DNA from: Diplosphaera chodatii
Taxonomy: Eukaryota; Chlorophyta; Trebouxiophyceae; Prasiolales; Stichococcaceae
Direction of reading: 5' to 3'
Assembly (NCBI GenBank): GCA_032358165.1
Contig: JAALGY010000033.1
Span: forward strand, 3,348,001 to 3,412,000
DNA length: 64,000 bases
Shown here: positions 12,505 to 24,102 of the stretch, piece after piece
Layout of the letters: every line of letters begins with the position of its first letter
How positions within the stretch are numbered: the stretch's first letter is position 1
Program-made: the position numbers and the translations under genes
Notes under the pieces: generated by a model
Told to the model about the DNA's origin: nothing
The model's database searches: none
The model's input: the letters and a program-made list of their open reading frames with translations, nothing else

Positions 12505-15185
12505 ATGGCGGGTGCTCAGCTGCTGCGATCGCCCACGCTCCCGGCCTGCACCTGCCCGCAGCTGGCCGCCAGGCACCCAGCCCAGCACAGGCAGCCCTGC
12601 ACAGCGCGGCTGGGCGGCTGGCCCGGGCCCAGCAGCAGCGGCCAGTGCGGCGGCGGCCGGCGGTCGCACACCCTCAGAGTCGCCGCCCTAGAGGAGGCGC
12701 CCGCAGAGACATCGGCAGCAGTGCGGGATGGGGGCGACGCCCACTCCCTGTCTTCAGAGGGCGTGTTCGCAGACGTGAGTGTCCTGTGCGTTTGCCGGCG
12801 ATCTGAGCAGCTGCATGCAGCAGCCTGTGCACGGATCCAGCGCCGTTGGTGTCGGATAACGTGTCAGCACTCCTGTACACACTTGCATCGGCCACCTGAG
12901 TCGGGCCAGCCAGGCCAGGGCGGCTTGCCCAATGCATGAGTCTGGCGAGTCAGGATGTATACATGACAACCAGCAGCATCCTGGCCCGCTGCTGCGTTGG
13001 TGGGCGTCAGCCACACACATTGTCTGCGCGCCATGCGTGGCTATCTGGCAAACATGGTGTGGGGCGCCAAAGCTACCGCTGACCACGGCATTCCGGCTCA
13101 TGACATGCTCATCGATGTGGCAGTGTGCCGGCAACACCCCAGGCGCGTTCACATCATATCACGGTCACATGTGCTGCACTGCAGGATGAGGCGCTAGACG
13201 ACAAAGACGCCCTGTATGCAGTCTTCGAGGACCTGATCAAGGGCATCGACTTCAGCTTCAAGCAGGGCGATGTGGTGTCGGGCACCGTGTTTGAGATCGA
13301 TCAGAAGGGCGCCTACCTGGACATCGGCGCCAAGAGCGCAGCCTTCTGCCCCACCGCAGAAGTGTCCCTCTGCAAAGTTGGCAGGGTGAGCTGCAGGGTC
13401 AGCACATCGACCGCACACGTTGTGATGACTGCAGCCGATGCATATTTCAGCTTCAGTGGTGCCCGACTAGAAATTGCATCCGTGCAGGCCGATGAGGTGC
13501 TCTCGCTGAACTCGAAGCGGGAGTTCGTCATCATCCAGGATAAGCGGAAGGATGGCGAGATCTGGGTCTCGCTCAAACAGCAGGAGGTGGGGCCAACCCG
13601 GAGTCGAACCTCTCCAGCAAGCGTAGACTGCAACCGCATGACATTGTGGACATCGTCGTGCACATCTGGGACCCGCTTCCGACGCTGTGTGGCCTTCTGC
13701 TGGCGCAGTACGCGCTGGCGTGGCACAGGATACGGCAGATGAGCCAGGAGGACATCAAGGTGGAGGCGCTCGTGGTGGGCGCCAACCGCGGTGGCCTCAT
13801 CGTCAGCGTCGACCACATCCGCGGCTTCATCCCCGGCAGCCACCTCACGCAGGTAGGGGGCCGTAAAGAAACCCCAACCTCGCCATGACTCTCGCATGTC
13901 CTGTGAAGCATGCAACCAGCCCGCGCCGCCCCGATGGGTCTCGCCCAGCTGATGCCCCATGCCGTTCGCAAGCGGTACAACAACTTCTGTGCACTTGCGG
14001 CTGACAGCTGACGCATGTGGTCTGCAGCCCCCGGAGGACCTGGAGACGCTGGTGGGCCAGAAGCTGATGGTCAAGTTCCTGGAGGTGGACGAGGAGCAGG
14101 AGCGCGTGGTGTTCTCCGCCCGCCGCGCCCACTCCGAGAGCTTCACCTCCGGCTTCAAGGTGGGCCGCTGCTCCTGCACAAGCACACTGCTGCCTGCGCT
14201 GCACGGGCCTCACCTGTAAACGCTGGGCATGTGCTGTGCCCCGGCGTGCCTGCACTGACGTGATGCGCAGTCTGGCGAGCTCGGGGTCCTGGAGCAACAT
14301 CATTGCTGCTGGTCTGGCTCTTCGTCAGTGCTGCAGCACCGTGGGTGCAACTGATGGGTTTTGCGTGCTGCAGGTCGGCGACGTGGTGGTGGGCACGGTG
14401 CAGAGCGTCAAGCCGTACGGCGCCTTTGTCGACATTGGCGGCGTGAACGGCCTGCTGCACATCAGCCAGATCAGCGAGGACCGGGTCACCAACGTGGAGG
14501 CCGTGCTGTCCGAGGGCGACAAGCTGAAGGTGAGAGCAGCGCAGGCCCTTCGGCTGCACGGAGTCACGTGCACAAACAAGCTGTGCGGGATGCTGACAGA
14601 GGGTGTGACAGCATGTCAGCGGGTCAGGCTAGCAGCTGCCAGCTGTGGAAGGGGCTGCGCATGTCCACCACCGAGGTTGCCTGAGCAGTCGTTGCTGATA
14701 CTGATGCGCGGGAGCCGCTGCCGCATGCAGGTGATGGTGCTGAGCCAGGACAGGGACAAGGGCCGCGTGGCGCTGTCCACCCGCAAGCTGGAGCGCACCA
14801 AGGGCGACATGCTGCGTGACCCACAAAAGGTGCGCGCTTACAGTACCCACAGCACGGCCTGCTGTGTATATGTTTGCCTTTCAGATGTAGGCTTGGTCGT
14901 TGGCCTGGCCGTCACTTGCCCATCGTCCATCTGGCAAAGGGTGGTCAGCCTCCCATGTCCCATGCGTCGGGTCTGCCGACCTCCACCCTGCCAGTAGGTT
15001 GTCAGCGGTGTGCCCGTCGGCGTCGACACAGTGGCCCCTGCGTGACTCTGCAGGTTTTCGAGTACGCCGACGAGGTGGCCGCAGAGCTCAAGCAGTCGCT
15101 GCTGAACCTGGAGAAGTCGAGCGCGTCACTCAGCGGCTCCCTGAGCGGCTCATTGTCGGGCTCAGTTGATGCCGAGGACCTCTGA
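12505..15185 (+). CDS. PRPS1: Plastid 30S ribosomal protein S1 (three S1 domains)
   Basis: Eight exons join in phase to about 410 residues: 12505-12774, 13185-13385, 13488-13586, 13709-13852, 14028-14159, 14374-14529, 14731-14829 and 15054-15185. Exon 1 (90 codons) is a chloroplast transit-peptide-like leader rich in Ala, Arg and Ser. Three S1 OB-fold domains follow. The first contains [20 protein letters not shown], the second [20 protein letters not shown], and the third [20 protein letters not shown] with GLLHISQIS. Three S1 domains, rather than the six of Escherichia coli S1, is the usual plastid architecture. The protein binds mRNA on the chloroplast small ribosomal subunit and helps initiate translation. 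Each intron has a GT start and AG end, and every exon is a whole number of codons. The C-terminus carries short Ser-Gly repeats ([13 protein letters not shown]). Confidence 0.93.
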
Positions 15186-15946
15186 GATGCCTGAGGGATT
15201 GCGGCGGGGTGACGGCAGCCGGTGAGGGGCATCTGGTGCCTCAGTGCCAGTGGCGAGCGGCAGAAGCTAGCACAACTAGCGCCGGACCAGCAGACAGTCA
15301 GTCGTGGTTCCGAAGTCAGTTGACTACATCCGCAGTGGCTGATGAGCAGAAGCTCACAGTTCAGCCTCACCGTCAGCACATACAGCAGAACATGTGCTTG
15401 ATCCAACGGCACTTCCGCCAGTTCACTGGCAGCAGCAATGTGACGTGGTGATGCTATCTTGAAGAGGCTGTCGAGTTGGATTGGCATGGCTGCGGACAAA
15501 CTGGCTGACCAGAGCCGACTCGACGTTGCAGCCATGCCTTATGTAATAAAGCCACCCTTCATCAGGGCTTAGCTCGCCACGCTGGCAGCTCGACTGGTAC
15601 CACTGCTCACAGGTTGCGCCCTTTCCGGGTGCCGCATGTTCTCCGTCCGTCGCGCTCGCCATGGCGGCGCCTTTCTTCACGAAGGGCAACCTTAGCGGGC
15701 CGGGCCCCACTGTGTCCAGGAAGGCCGCTGCTTTCGGTGTGCCTAGCCGTGCCAGCTCACTGTGTGCAACCAGAAGACCGTCTGCGCGCCACACGAAACA
15801 CAGTAACCTGCACACCGTAGCGGTGGCCAAATGATGCGTGATCTCGGCATAGCTAAAGCGCCGATTTCCTGCACGCAGATGCGATCCCGGCTGCCCTGTT
15901 GGGCGATCAGGTGGCTGCAGTCCCCGCGTCGAGGGGCCGGCGGATC
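15186..15946. other. Spacer: S1 3' region and 5' region of the membrane protein gene
   Basis: No coding exon is convincing here. It holds the 3' UTR of the S1 gene and the upstream region of the next plus-strand gene. Confidence 0.5.
15542..15546 (+). terminator. TGTAA polyadenylation-type signal for S1
   Basis: TGTAA, the characteristic chlorophyte poly(A) signal, lies 357 nt after the S1 stop codon and is followed by TAAA. Confidence 0.4.
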
Positions 15947-17807
15947 ATGCGCCTGCTGGTAGTCATTTCTGTCGTTGGGGCAGTCGTGGGACTCACGGTA
16001 CGCTTCTGCTGCGCAGCGTCTTGCGGTGTCGCACCCCCTGTGTGTCGTGCAAGCAACTTGCAGCTCGGGCATATACGTGGTTTGTAACGGGTTCTCGAGT
16101 GGCGCGGCAGATTGCCAAGTACCTCAGTGACGACAGCCTGAGGAGCGCCGTGTACATCAGCCGCAAGACAGACATCGACGACATCACAGCTGAGGACGCC
16201 GCATCCGGGCTGTGTCCCTGCCAGCGGCAGTGGATCGCCTGGGGCGAGTTTGTATCTCTGGCGCAGCCAGCGAGCGAGCTGGTGCAAGGGGATGGAGCAG
16301 CACAGTATCTGGCCGCCCAGTGCCGCAACTTGGTGGACAGCGGCTCCGCAAACCTGATCAACTCAACAGCGGCGGTGCCGTCAGCGCCAAGCTCGCCGCT
16401 GTTCAAGCAGCAGTATGCGAGGGTGCGTCTCCTTTGGCGATCCTATAAACGTGCTTCGGGGTCCTCTTGTCCGCTTGCTGCCATCCCTCGTATGCATGGA
16501 CAAGCTGATGGTTGCGATGGGTCATGTGGCGCAATGACAGCACCGGCATGGTGCGGTGCATGGTGTGCGCTGCATGTTTGCACAAGCAAGGGTGCAACTG
16601 AAGAGGGTCAAGCCTGTTCTCAATCTGCAACGAACAGGATGCTGCGGTGCGGCTGTGCGGACAGACGCTGGCCATCATGATCCCGGTGCTGCAGAACCTC
16701 ACGGACACTGACACCCTGACCTCGCCGGCGCTCCTGTCACCACGCCTCGCGCAACGAGCCTACACTATATATGCGGTGAGCTAGTGTGACTTTGCGGATG
16801 CAGAGTGGAGAGCAACAATCAGCCCGACCACCCTGGTGTAGCGACCAGCTTGCATTATTGACATGTCTATCGAATGTGTGCTGCAGGGCAACACGGTCAT
16901 CTCACAGGTATCTGTTTTGTCCCTTAGAGGGATTTTGCAAAGTCTGCATGGGATACTGCTGCTCCGAGTGCACAGCAGAAGATTTTCATGACCGATAGCC
17001 GCTGTACCATGCAGCTGCGTGCGGCACTTCTGGCGTATGATGCCCTGGCGACAGCAGCAGCGACTGTGGTTACCGCTGCAGATTGCGGGAACAGCACAGC
17101 CACGAACTGCTCAGCGGTGGTGGCTGCGCTCAGGGATGTGAATGCGCCGATCACTCGGGAGATTGCTGTGGGTCAGGTATGCTACTGGTTCATCACAACA
17201 TGTAGCACGGATGTTCAAGATTGTGACAGGCTGAGAAGCTCACGGTGGGGCGCAGGCAGCACTCAACGAGGTTGCCGCTACGATTCTGTTCGAAAACAAT
17301 GGCACGACCACAACCAACCTGATGCGCAACATGGTTTCAGCACTGGGCGAGGTTGACTGGGCCCTCTATAAGGTGAGATTGTGCGTTTTGTCTCCTGTTG
17401 CTGCAGCAACATCATGCATATACAGACATATTCATGCAGTAAAATGCTTTAGGTTGGCAATCAAAGCATGGCTGCACCCGATCAATGCCGGTAGCAGTTG
17501 ATGCTCTGAACGAAGGCGGTTTGCAAGCCAATCTACTGCGACGTGTTCCAAACAAAGGACGTGATCAATCGTGTGGTGGAGTTCTTCGCAGTGATTGGTG
17601 CGCGGAGGCAATCACTGCAGCACCACTCTGCGTTCTGTGTGCAGCGTCTGTCTGAAGCATCTCGCCGGCGTACTAGCGCAGCACCTCACCCCGTCTGCGT
17701 TCTGTCTTGCAGGCGGTTTGTGGCAGACCGTGCTGTTCTTCGGCATCGTGGTCTGGCTTGTGATTGCTTTTGTTGCTCGGTTTGAGGACCATGTGTACAT
17801 GTTCTGA
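15947..17807 (+). CDS. Unrecognised single-pass membrane protein with signal peptide
   Basis: The family is not recognised. Eight exons join in phase to about 333 residues: 15947-15997, 16111-16422, 16638-16775, 16887-16907, 16979-17176, 17256-17372, 17528-17597 and 17713-17807. The N-terminus MRLLVVISVVGAVVGLT is a signal-peptide-like hydrophobic stretch encoded alone by exon 1. The middle (about 285 residues) looks luminal. It has scattered cysteines (CPC, QCRNL, LCGQ, DCGN, NCS, IYCDV) and possible N-glycosylation sites (NST, NLT, NCS, NGT). Near the C-terminus TVLFFGIVVWLVIAFVA is a clear membrane helix, followed by a short tail RFEDHVYMF. This predicts a type I membrane protein of the secretory pathway. 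Exon 4 is a 21-nt micro-exon. A tweety-like or prominin-like origin was considered but no diagnostic motif was found. The gene structure is fairly secure; the function is unknown. Confidence 0.7.
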
Positions 17808-18450
17808 TCCAAGGGACGGGTTTATTTGTCGTAGCTACGCAGCTGGTATGGCTGGCACGTGGCTGCTGCTTGGCATAAGAACGCTGCCTCTCAACAACGA
17901 GTGCACGGAGTGGCACAGCATGCACTTCCTTTGTGCTCTGGCAGCGCTTGCTACCCTTATGGCAGCTGACAACTGGGTCAGCAGTGATGTGTCGTGTGCT
18001 TGTAGTGGTGGGCATGAGATATTCCAGCATCACAAGTTCCACTCTGCACATTCTGCAAACCCTCATAGTCCCAAAAAGTTTGCGTGAACCATCTGTCGTC
18101 CCAGACGCAAGCTAAACACAATCTGACATCATCTGATGTTGCAAAACCACACCCTGCCCCAGCGCCTAGCGCCAAAACAATCACGCAGTTGTACACTGAG
18201 CACCCAAAAATCATGCGTTGTTTCTGTACCTGGATCGAATCTGGAACTGCGGCGGATACTTGGCGGATACTCCAGTCCACTCACCAGCGGCCTCACGAGT
18301 GTGAGCTGCTGCCCTGCATCGCAGCAGCTGCTACTCTACTGGCTGCGACACATGGCCTGCAGGCGCGGCCGCCGGCTCAGCCGCAGTGGCCGGCAAAGCC
18401 GCCAAGAGCAGCCAGTGACATGCACATCAATCCCGCGCTGCCACTGGCAG
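17808..18450. other. Convergent spacer
   Basis: This is the 3' region shared by the plus-strand membrane protein gene and the minus-strand GT32-FkbM gene. No coding exon or RNA gene was seen. Confidence 0.5.
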
Positions 18451-21400
18451 TCAGCGGGTGTGGGGCCCAAGCTGCGAAGATGGCCCGCCAGCTGAGTCAG
18501 CCACGGCTGATTCCGGCCCTGCGCCACCAGCGACGCCCGCTGCCGCTGCACTGCTGTGCTTCCTTTGCTTGCCGCTGCCGCCGGCGCCCTTGCCGCCGCT
18601 GCTCGTAGCGGACTTGGCGAGGAACAGCAGGTTCTCGGGGCGGTCGCGCGGCACCCGGCTGGCCAGCGACTGGAAGCCGTCGGGCTGCAACCGGCACCAC
18701 GTCGGCTGCTTGAGGGCCTCCCGGCCTGCCAGCCCAATGGCACCCCGCGACCTGCCAACCAAAGATGTGCAATCAGCACATGCCACGCATCGTCCTGAAC
18801 TCAAGATAATATGAGAGCCTGTCACTGCTGCTGTCCTCAGCGACCGTTGATCGTCAGACGGGTACTGTCATCTGGAGCAGGTCCTTATCACAGCAAGCAG
18901 AACAGAGCCGCCTCGACTGCAGCATACCTGATGGACTTTGTGATGTTGAGCCAGCGCTCGTCGCACACGCTGCCAGAGTGGCTGACGTCGGCGTAGCCCC
19001 ACGCCGCCAGCCGGCGCAGCAGCCCCGCCGCCGAGCCGCCACCGCCCTTGGCCATCTTGTGGGGCCACAGCTCCACCAGCACCACGCTCGGCGGCCGCCC
19101 CTCGATCAGGCTCTGTGGCACGAGGCGGCACACTCAGGCACCGGTCGATCTTAGCATCAGTTGTCCCGCGCTCGTGAACGCAACGCGTGGCGGGGCTGAA
19201 CACAGCTGGAGCTGGCCGGCACCTGCAGCCCGTCCAGGACGGCGTTCTCCCAGCCGGGGGCGCTGATGCGGATGGCGGCGACGTCCGTGCCGGGCGGCAC
19301 CAGGCCCCCCGCTGCCCTGCGCACCCCCGTGCGCGTGCACTGGCCCCCCGCCGCCGGCTCGCCAGCCTGCACCAACAGACAACCGGGCTTGGGGAGGCGG
19401 TGGTATGTGACAACCCACATGTTGGCTGCCGTCAGACATCCTGACATCCTCAGTAAGAGGCAAGTCTGGCGACATGGGATTGTGCAGCACAGAACGCCTG
19501 GCGTCCTCATGCACACACCTCTGCAGTGGAGTAGCCCCGTGCGAGGGCTGTGTCGTGGCGGGAGCCCCGCTCCAGGCACACCGGCTGCCCGTCCGTCGCG
19601 CCGGCCGGCTGCCGGTGCAGCGTCACCAGCTTCCCAAAGCCGTTGAACGCCAGGCTGGCCTCGAATGGCTCCAGGCTGCAACATGCCACACAACTCACTT
19701 CAGACAGCAATGACTTGACCGCACAGAGTATAGCCCAACAGGCTCTGCAACAGGCAGCCTGACCGTCCCATCGACATCGGCAACAAAGGTCGCAAGTGTC
19801 AGCACTCCACTAGGGGACACGATACGAGGTGCACAGTGGTGGGGCGGGCTCGCCTGCGCGGGCTGGCCTCCATGGCTATGACGCGGTGACCCCGCGCCGC
19901 TGCCGCCAGGCTGAACAGGCCCTGCCCGGCACCGATGTCCAGCAGCACCTGGCGGGAGCAGCGAACACCGCGACTCATTGCTGTGCACACCAGGAGGTCT
20001 GCTGCAGACCAGTTGGACAAGTGCAGGACAAGTGCCAAGTGCTCGTGAGCGTGACACTCAAATCCCGCCTGCGATGGGGCACGGCGTGCGGCGAGCAGGG
20101 GCTGCATTGGGCACCTGCTGGTCGGCGCGGCGGCCGCCCAGGGAGCCGACCAGCGCCTCGCCGACGGAGGGGCGGCGGTGCGGCTCCAGCGCCGGCTGCC
20201 AGCTGCCCCACGCCGTGAGCACCGCCGACACATCGTCGCCTGCCTGCCTGTCGCCGGCGCCCTGCGCAGACGAGAAGTGAGCGGACTCTGCTGCGAGTGC
20301 GTGAATCTGGAATGCTCGTGCAGGACATCCTGCATGGAAGTCGTCGCTCAGTACGCTACAACAACGTGCCAGGCATCCCCGCTGCCTGCAAAGGGCGGGT
20401 TGTGGACGCTGAAGGGGCGGTACCTTGAGGGGCACCAGCATGCTGAAGGGCGGCCGCCACTCCACAGACACCGGGTACAGCGACACGCCCTGGGGCTTGA
20501 CCACATCCACCCCGGTGTCCACCACTTTCCTGCAGGCACAGGTCCCCAAACCATCACGAGGATGCTCAGCGCCTGCCACGACCACCGTCACTACAAACGT
20601 AGGCGCGCCACAGCTGGCTGCGCTGCAGTGTGCGCACCAAGGAATACATGCACCACACCAAATGATGCAGCATGCATCGGCATGTCAGACACCTCCCGTC
20701 GGCAGGCTACGGTCATTCAGGCTTCTGTTCCTATCTCAGATCGTGTCAGGGTCTGGTGGGCCGCACCTGCGATGCAGCCAGGCGGAGATGCGGCGGGCGA
20801 GGGCGCCGAAGCTGAGCCGGCGCTTCCGCCACCCACCCTTCACCTTCCAGCTGCCCAGGAAGTGGTGCATCACCCCGATGCGCGGGTCGTCCGGAAACAG
20901 GTTGTCCAGCCCCGCAGGGTGCGCGCCCCAGTGCACCTTGGGCAGGATCCGCACCACCCACGGATCATCCCCCTGCACCAAGCCACGAACTGGTCGTGAG
21001 CACAAGCTTGAAAGATGGTTCAGCTGATGGCTTGACACGTCATGTGGCTGTCTTGAGGCCTGTCGCTGCGCTTCTCGAAATGCTTGCCTTGGCTGGTGGG
21101 TGCTGCAGGGCATGCCGCAGGATGACGTCCGTCCAGACGCCAGGCCCTGTGCGCTCCAGGGTGTCCCGGTTGGTATTGTTGCTGAACACCGTGGTCGCGT
21201 GACGCGCGATGTGGTCGCAGATATCCCGCAGCGCCGGGTGCCCAGGCGCCCCGGCAAATACCCACTGCAGCACCTGCAGATCCATGCAGCATGCAGATGT
21301 CAGGTGAACATGCTGCAGGACGCATGCTTGCACACCCCAGCAGCCTGACATCAGACTCTGAAATCTCAGCACCATGCAAGGACAGCAGGTGCCACAGATT

Positions 21401-23283
21401 TGGCGCCATCCACAGTGCGCTTGCCTGGCGGCTGCGGACGTAGTGGCGCTTCTCGGCCTCTGCCGGCACGTCGAACTCGTTCTCCCAGCCGGCCACCAGC
21501 GTGTCACGCGGCTGTATCAGATCGCTGAGCGGTTTTCGACATTCTGTGTCCAGGTCCGCATACACCCCGCCTAACCTCAACACCACCTGCAATCAAGTGA
21601 CATTGTGTTTGTCACTAGCCTTTAAACACCTTGGGTATGTGTGTTCGGGCAATGTTGTTCGCCATTCCTATCATGTCAATACTGATTCAGCAGACCCAGC
21701 ATCAGCAACTGACTCGTGCATCATGAAGGCGCACCATGTAGCGAAAGAAGTCGGAGCGTTCCACGTGCTTGGGCAGCACACGGTATGCTTCCAGATACTC
21801 TGGAAACTCACGGCTGACGAACTCGAGGCATGCCTCATCATCATAGAACCGTATCTCCCACCCGGGGTTCAGCCGGCGCCAGCTCTGCAACACCCCAAGA
21901 GTTTGCACCATCGGCGCGTCTGATGTGTCTTTGGCAGTGGGTCATATGTGAGCTTCTCAATGCATTTCAGAAATAGCAGCCACGTGCTTCGAGCGGGCCC
22001 GTGGCATCTGTGTACAACTGCTGTGCACAAAAGATGAGCCCTCACCTGCATGAAGGGGCGCACTGCCGGCGGCACCTTCGCTGACTTGTACGTCTGGTGG
22101 ATGATCGCTGGGATGAGCTTTGGCGCCTCATCTGCCACACCGGCTGCGCTGCCTCCGCTGCCGCTCAGCAGCGAGGGCGCTCCCGAGATGATGTGCGGCC
22201 CGCCTCGCAGCCGGTAGATGCTGCGGATCTCATCGTAGGCTGAGACTGTGGGCGGCAGGAACTGCAGCTCCAGGGGCCCTGCGAGATGTTGAGATACGTG
22301 CAAATGAGCATGTGGGCAACGGTGGAACGCGCAGTCAAGGCCTGGCTTCTGCCCCAGTTGCAGGGCATCGGGAGGCGTGCTGGTCTATCATGGGTCGACA
22401 GGGCCCCTGTGCATAGCGTGCTTCGCCACAGTGTCTCACCCGGTATCCTGTAGCAGAAGAAGAAGCCGCACGATGCTGCGTGGAACACCACGAGGGCTGC
22501 GACCATGCCGGCAAGCAGCTTGCACAGCGCGCTGGTGGTGAGCCGGCACCGCCACGACCGCCAGCTCCGCCATATTCGCCACCTGCTCTGCTGCGCTGTA
22601 TGCCGGCTGCTGGGCTGTGAGAGTCGCCCTGGCGCCCCCTGCAATGCGCAGCAGTTGGTGTTGTCAGCCATGACGCTTGCAGTGGCAGCAGGCCCTCAGG
22701 TCGGCCGACCTGAGGCAGCGCCGGCATCACACGCCAATGGAAGCTCTGCGGTGAGTTGGACATTTGTTTGCACAGCAGCGCCAGCGCTTGGAACACTGAA
22801 TATGCAGCAGAAGGTGGATGCACACAAGCACAGTCCAACGGAAGCGAAGCCAGTTGCACGTCCACACGGCTGCAACGGCGTTATGATTGTATGAATCACG
22901 ATTGTACGTGCTTTGCAAACGGCAGCAGTCGACAACGACGGTGCAAAGGTGTACAAGCACTGCCCGACCTTTGAATCGGTCGTGCAAGCTGGAGAACTGC
23001 TGTCGCCGACTTGTGCAAAGGCGGGGCGTCGCTGCACATGCATGTAGCATGCTAGCTGATGCACAGCCCAATGGCGACGGAAGGGGCTCCGACTTGAACA
23101 AGATACTCAGTCACGCACTGGTGGCAGGGGCGGTCGGGCGAGGCTGGGGGCGGCATACGCCTGCGGCGCGTGCCCCTTTGCGGGGCTGCCGATGCAGGCG
23201 GGGAGGCCGACCTCCTCGTCCGCGACGTCGTGCAGCTGCAGGCTGGGCAGCCGCTGGTAGCTGGAGCTGCGACTGATGCTCAT
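18451..23283 (-). CDS. Type II membrane GT32 glycosyltransferase fused to FkbM-like methyltransferase
   Basis: Exon 1 (23283-23119) encodes a 55-residue cytosolic tail starting MSISRSSSYQRLPSL. Exon 2 (22638-22440) adds basic residues and a membrane helix, LLAGMVAALVVFHAASCGFF. Exons from 22278 to about 20780 encode a GT32 (Och1/MIPC-synthase-like) domain: LIPAIIHQTYKS, HVERSDFFRYM, and the metal-binding DXD region GGVYADLDTE (exon from 21586), ending with HHFLGSWKVKGGW. The next exons continue in phase into a class I SAM fold. VLLDIGAGQGLFSLAAAARG is the SAM-binding loop, followed by VIAMEAS, then GWENAVLDGL and VVLVELWPHK, the layout of FkbM O-methyltransferases. The usual FkbM 'D-x-E-G-x-E' is changed to SAPGWE. 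The stop is near 18451. The product is predicted to sit in the Golgi with both domains luminal. One gene is favoured over two because the splice phases at the junction match. Confidence 0.8.
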
Positions 23284-24102
23284 GTGTGGGCTGTGACAGC
23301 CCAGCTGGCGCCCAGCGTCACCGCTGCATCCCAAGGCCTGGCCCGCCAGCTAGGCAGGACCAGGCCTCCAAGCAGCTTAGCTGGCGCTGGCCGCGCCTGC
23401 TGAACCCAAGGCACCGTGCTGCCCAAGTCGGATCCTGAACGAGGCTACCACTGATGGGCTACTCACGGCGACTGGACTACCCAAACCACGAGATTCGGCA
23501 CTGTTTGGCGCAGCACAACGAGCCAAGGCTGCAGAACGCAGCGTTCCGGCCGGCTGCAATGAACAGGTGGACCGCGGGTTGTGAGCACAAGCGCGCAGCT
23601 CCTCGTCAGCGGGGTGGCGCGATGGATTGGCGACAATCAGATGGTACTACGAGCAAGGATGCTAGAACACTAGCTGTGGGCAAGTAACGCGTGACCCAAG
23701 ATCTGCCGTGCCAGTGGGGCGAGCCATCGAAATTGCCTCGAACCCTAGGCAGAAATGGACAGGGGTTTCGGGTTTGTGGTTGCCCCCTGATCGAGATTCC
23801 CAATCAACTGCACGAAGCCGCAATAGGGAGGCAGGGGAGGGTGACCAAATGCAACTTCCGCACAACTGCATACCCAGGGGGTAGCTCTCATTAATCCTTC
23901 CATTTCACGCTGGGCCAGAACCGGAGTGATCACTGTTTCAACGTCAACAAAGACTCATGCTCTGCAGCTTGCCGGCTCATGCACAGCAGCAGCAGCCCGG
24001 CCACCCTATGAGCATTGGGCGCCATCAACAATGTCGCTCCAGGGTTGTTTTGGTTTGTTCAGCGTAGCTATAACGTGTCCAGTAACCCTTCAGCGGTGTG
24101 CC
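23284..24102. other. Spacer upstream of GT32-FkbM and downstream of CCR4
   Basis: No convincing exon is seen. It should contain the promoter of the GT32-FkbM gene and the CCR4 3' UTR. Parts near 23.7-23.9 kb are less GC-rich than the neighbouring genes. Confidence 0.45.

Noticed and set aside
13587..13680. tRNA-like T-arm (GGTTCGACTCC on the minus strand) inside an S1 intron
   Set aside because: The T-loop motif is present but its flanks do not form a 5-bp stem, and no matching acceptor, D-arm or anticodon arm could be drawn around it.
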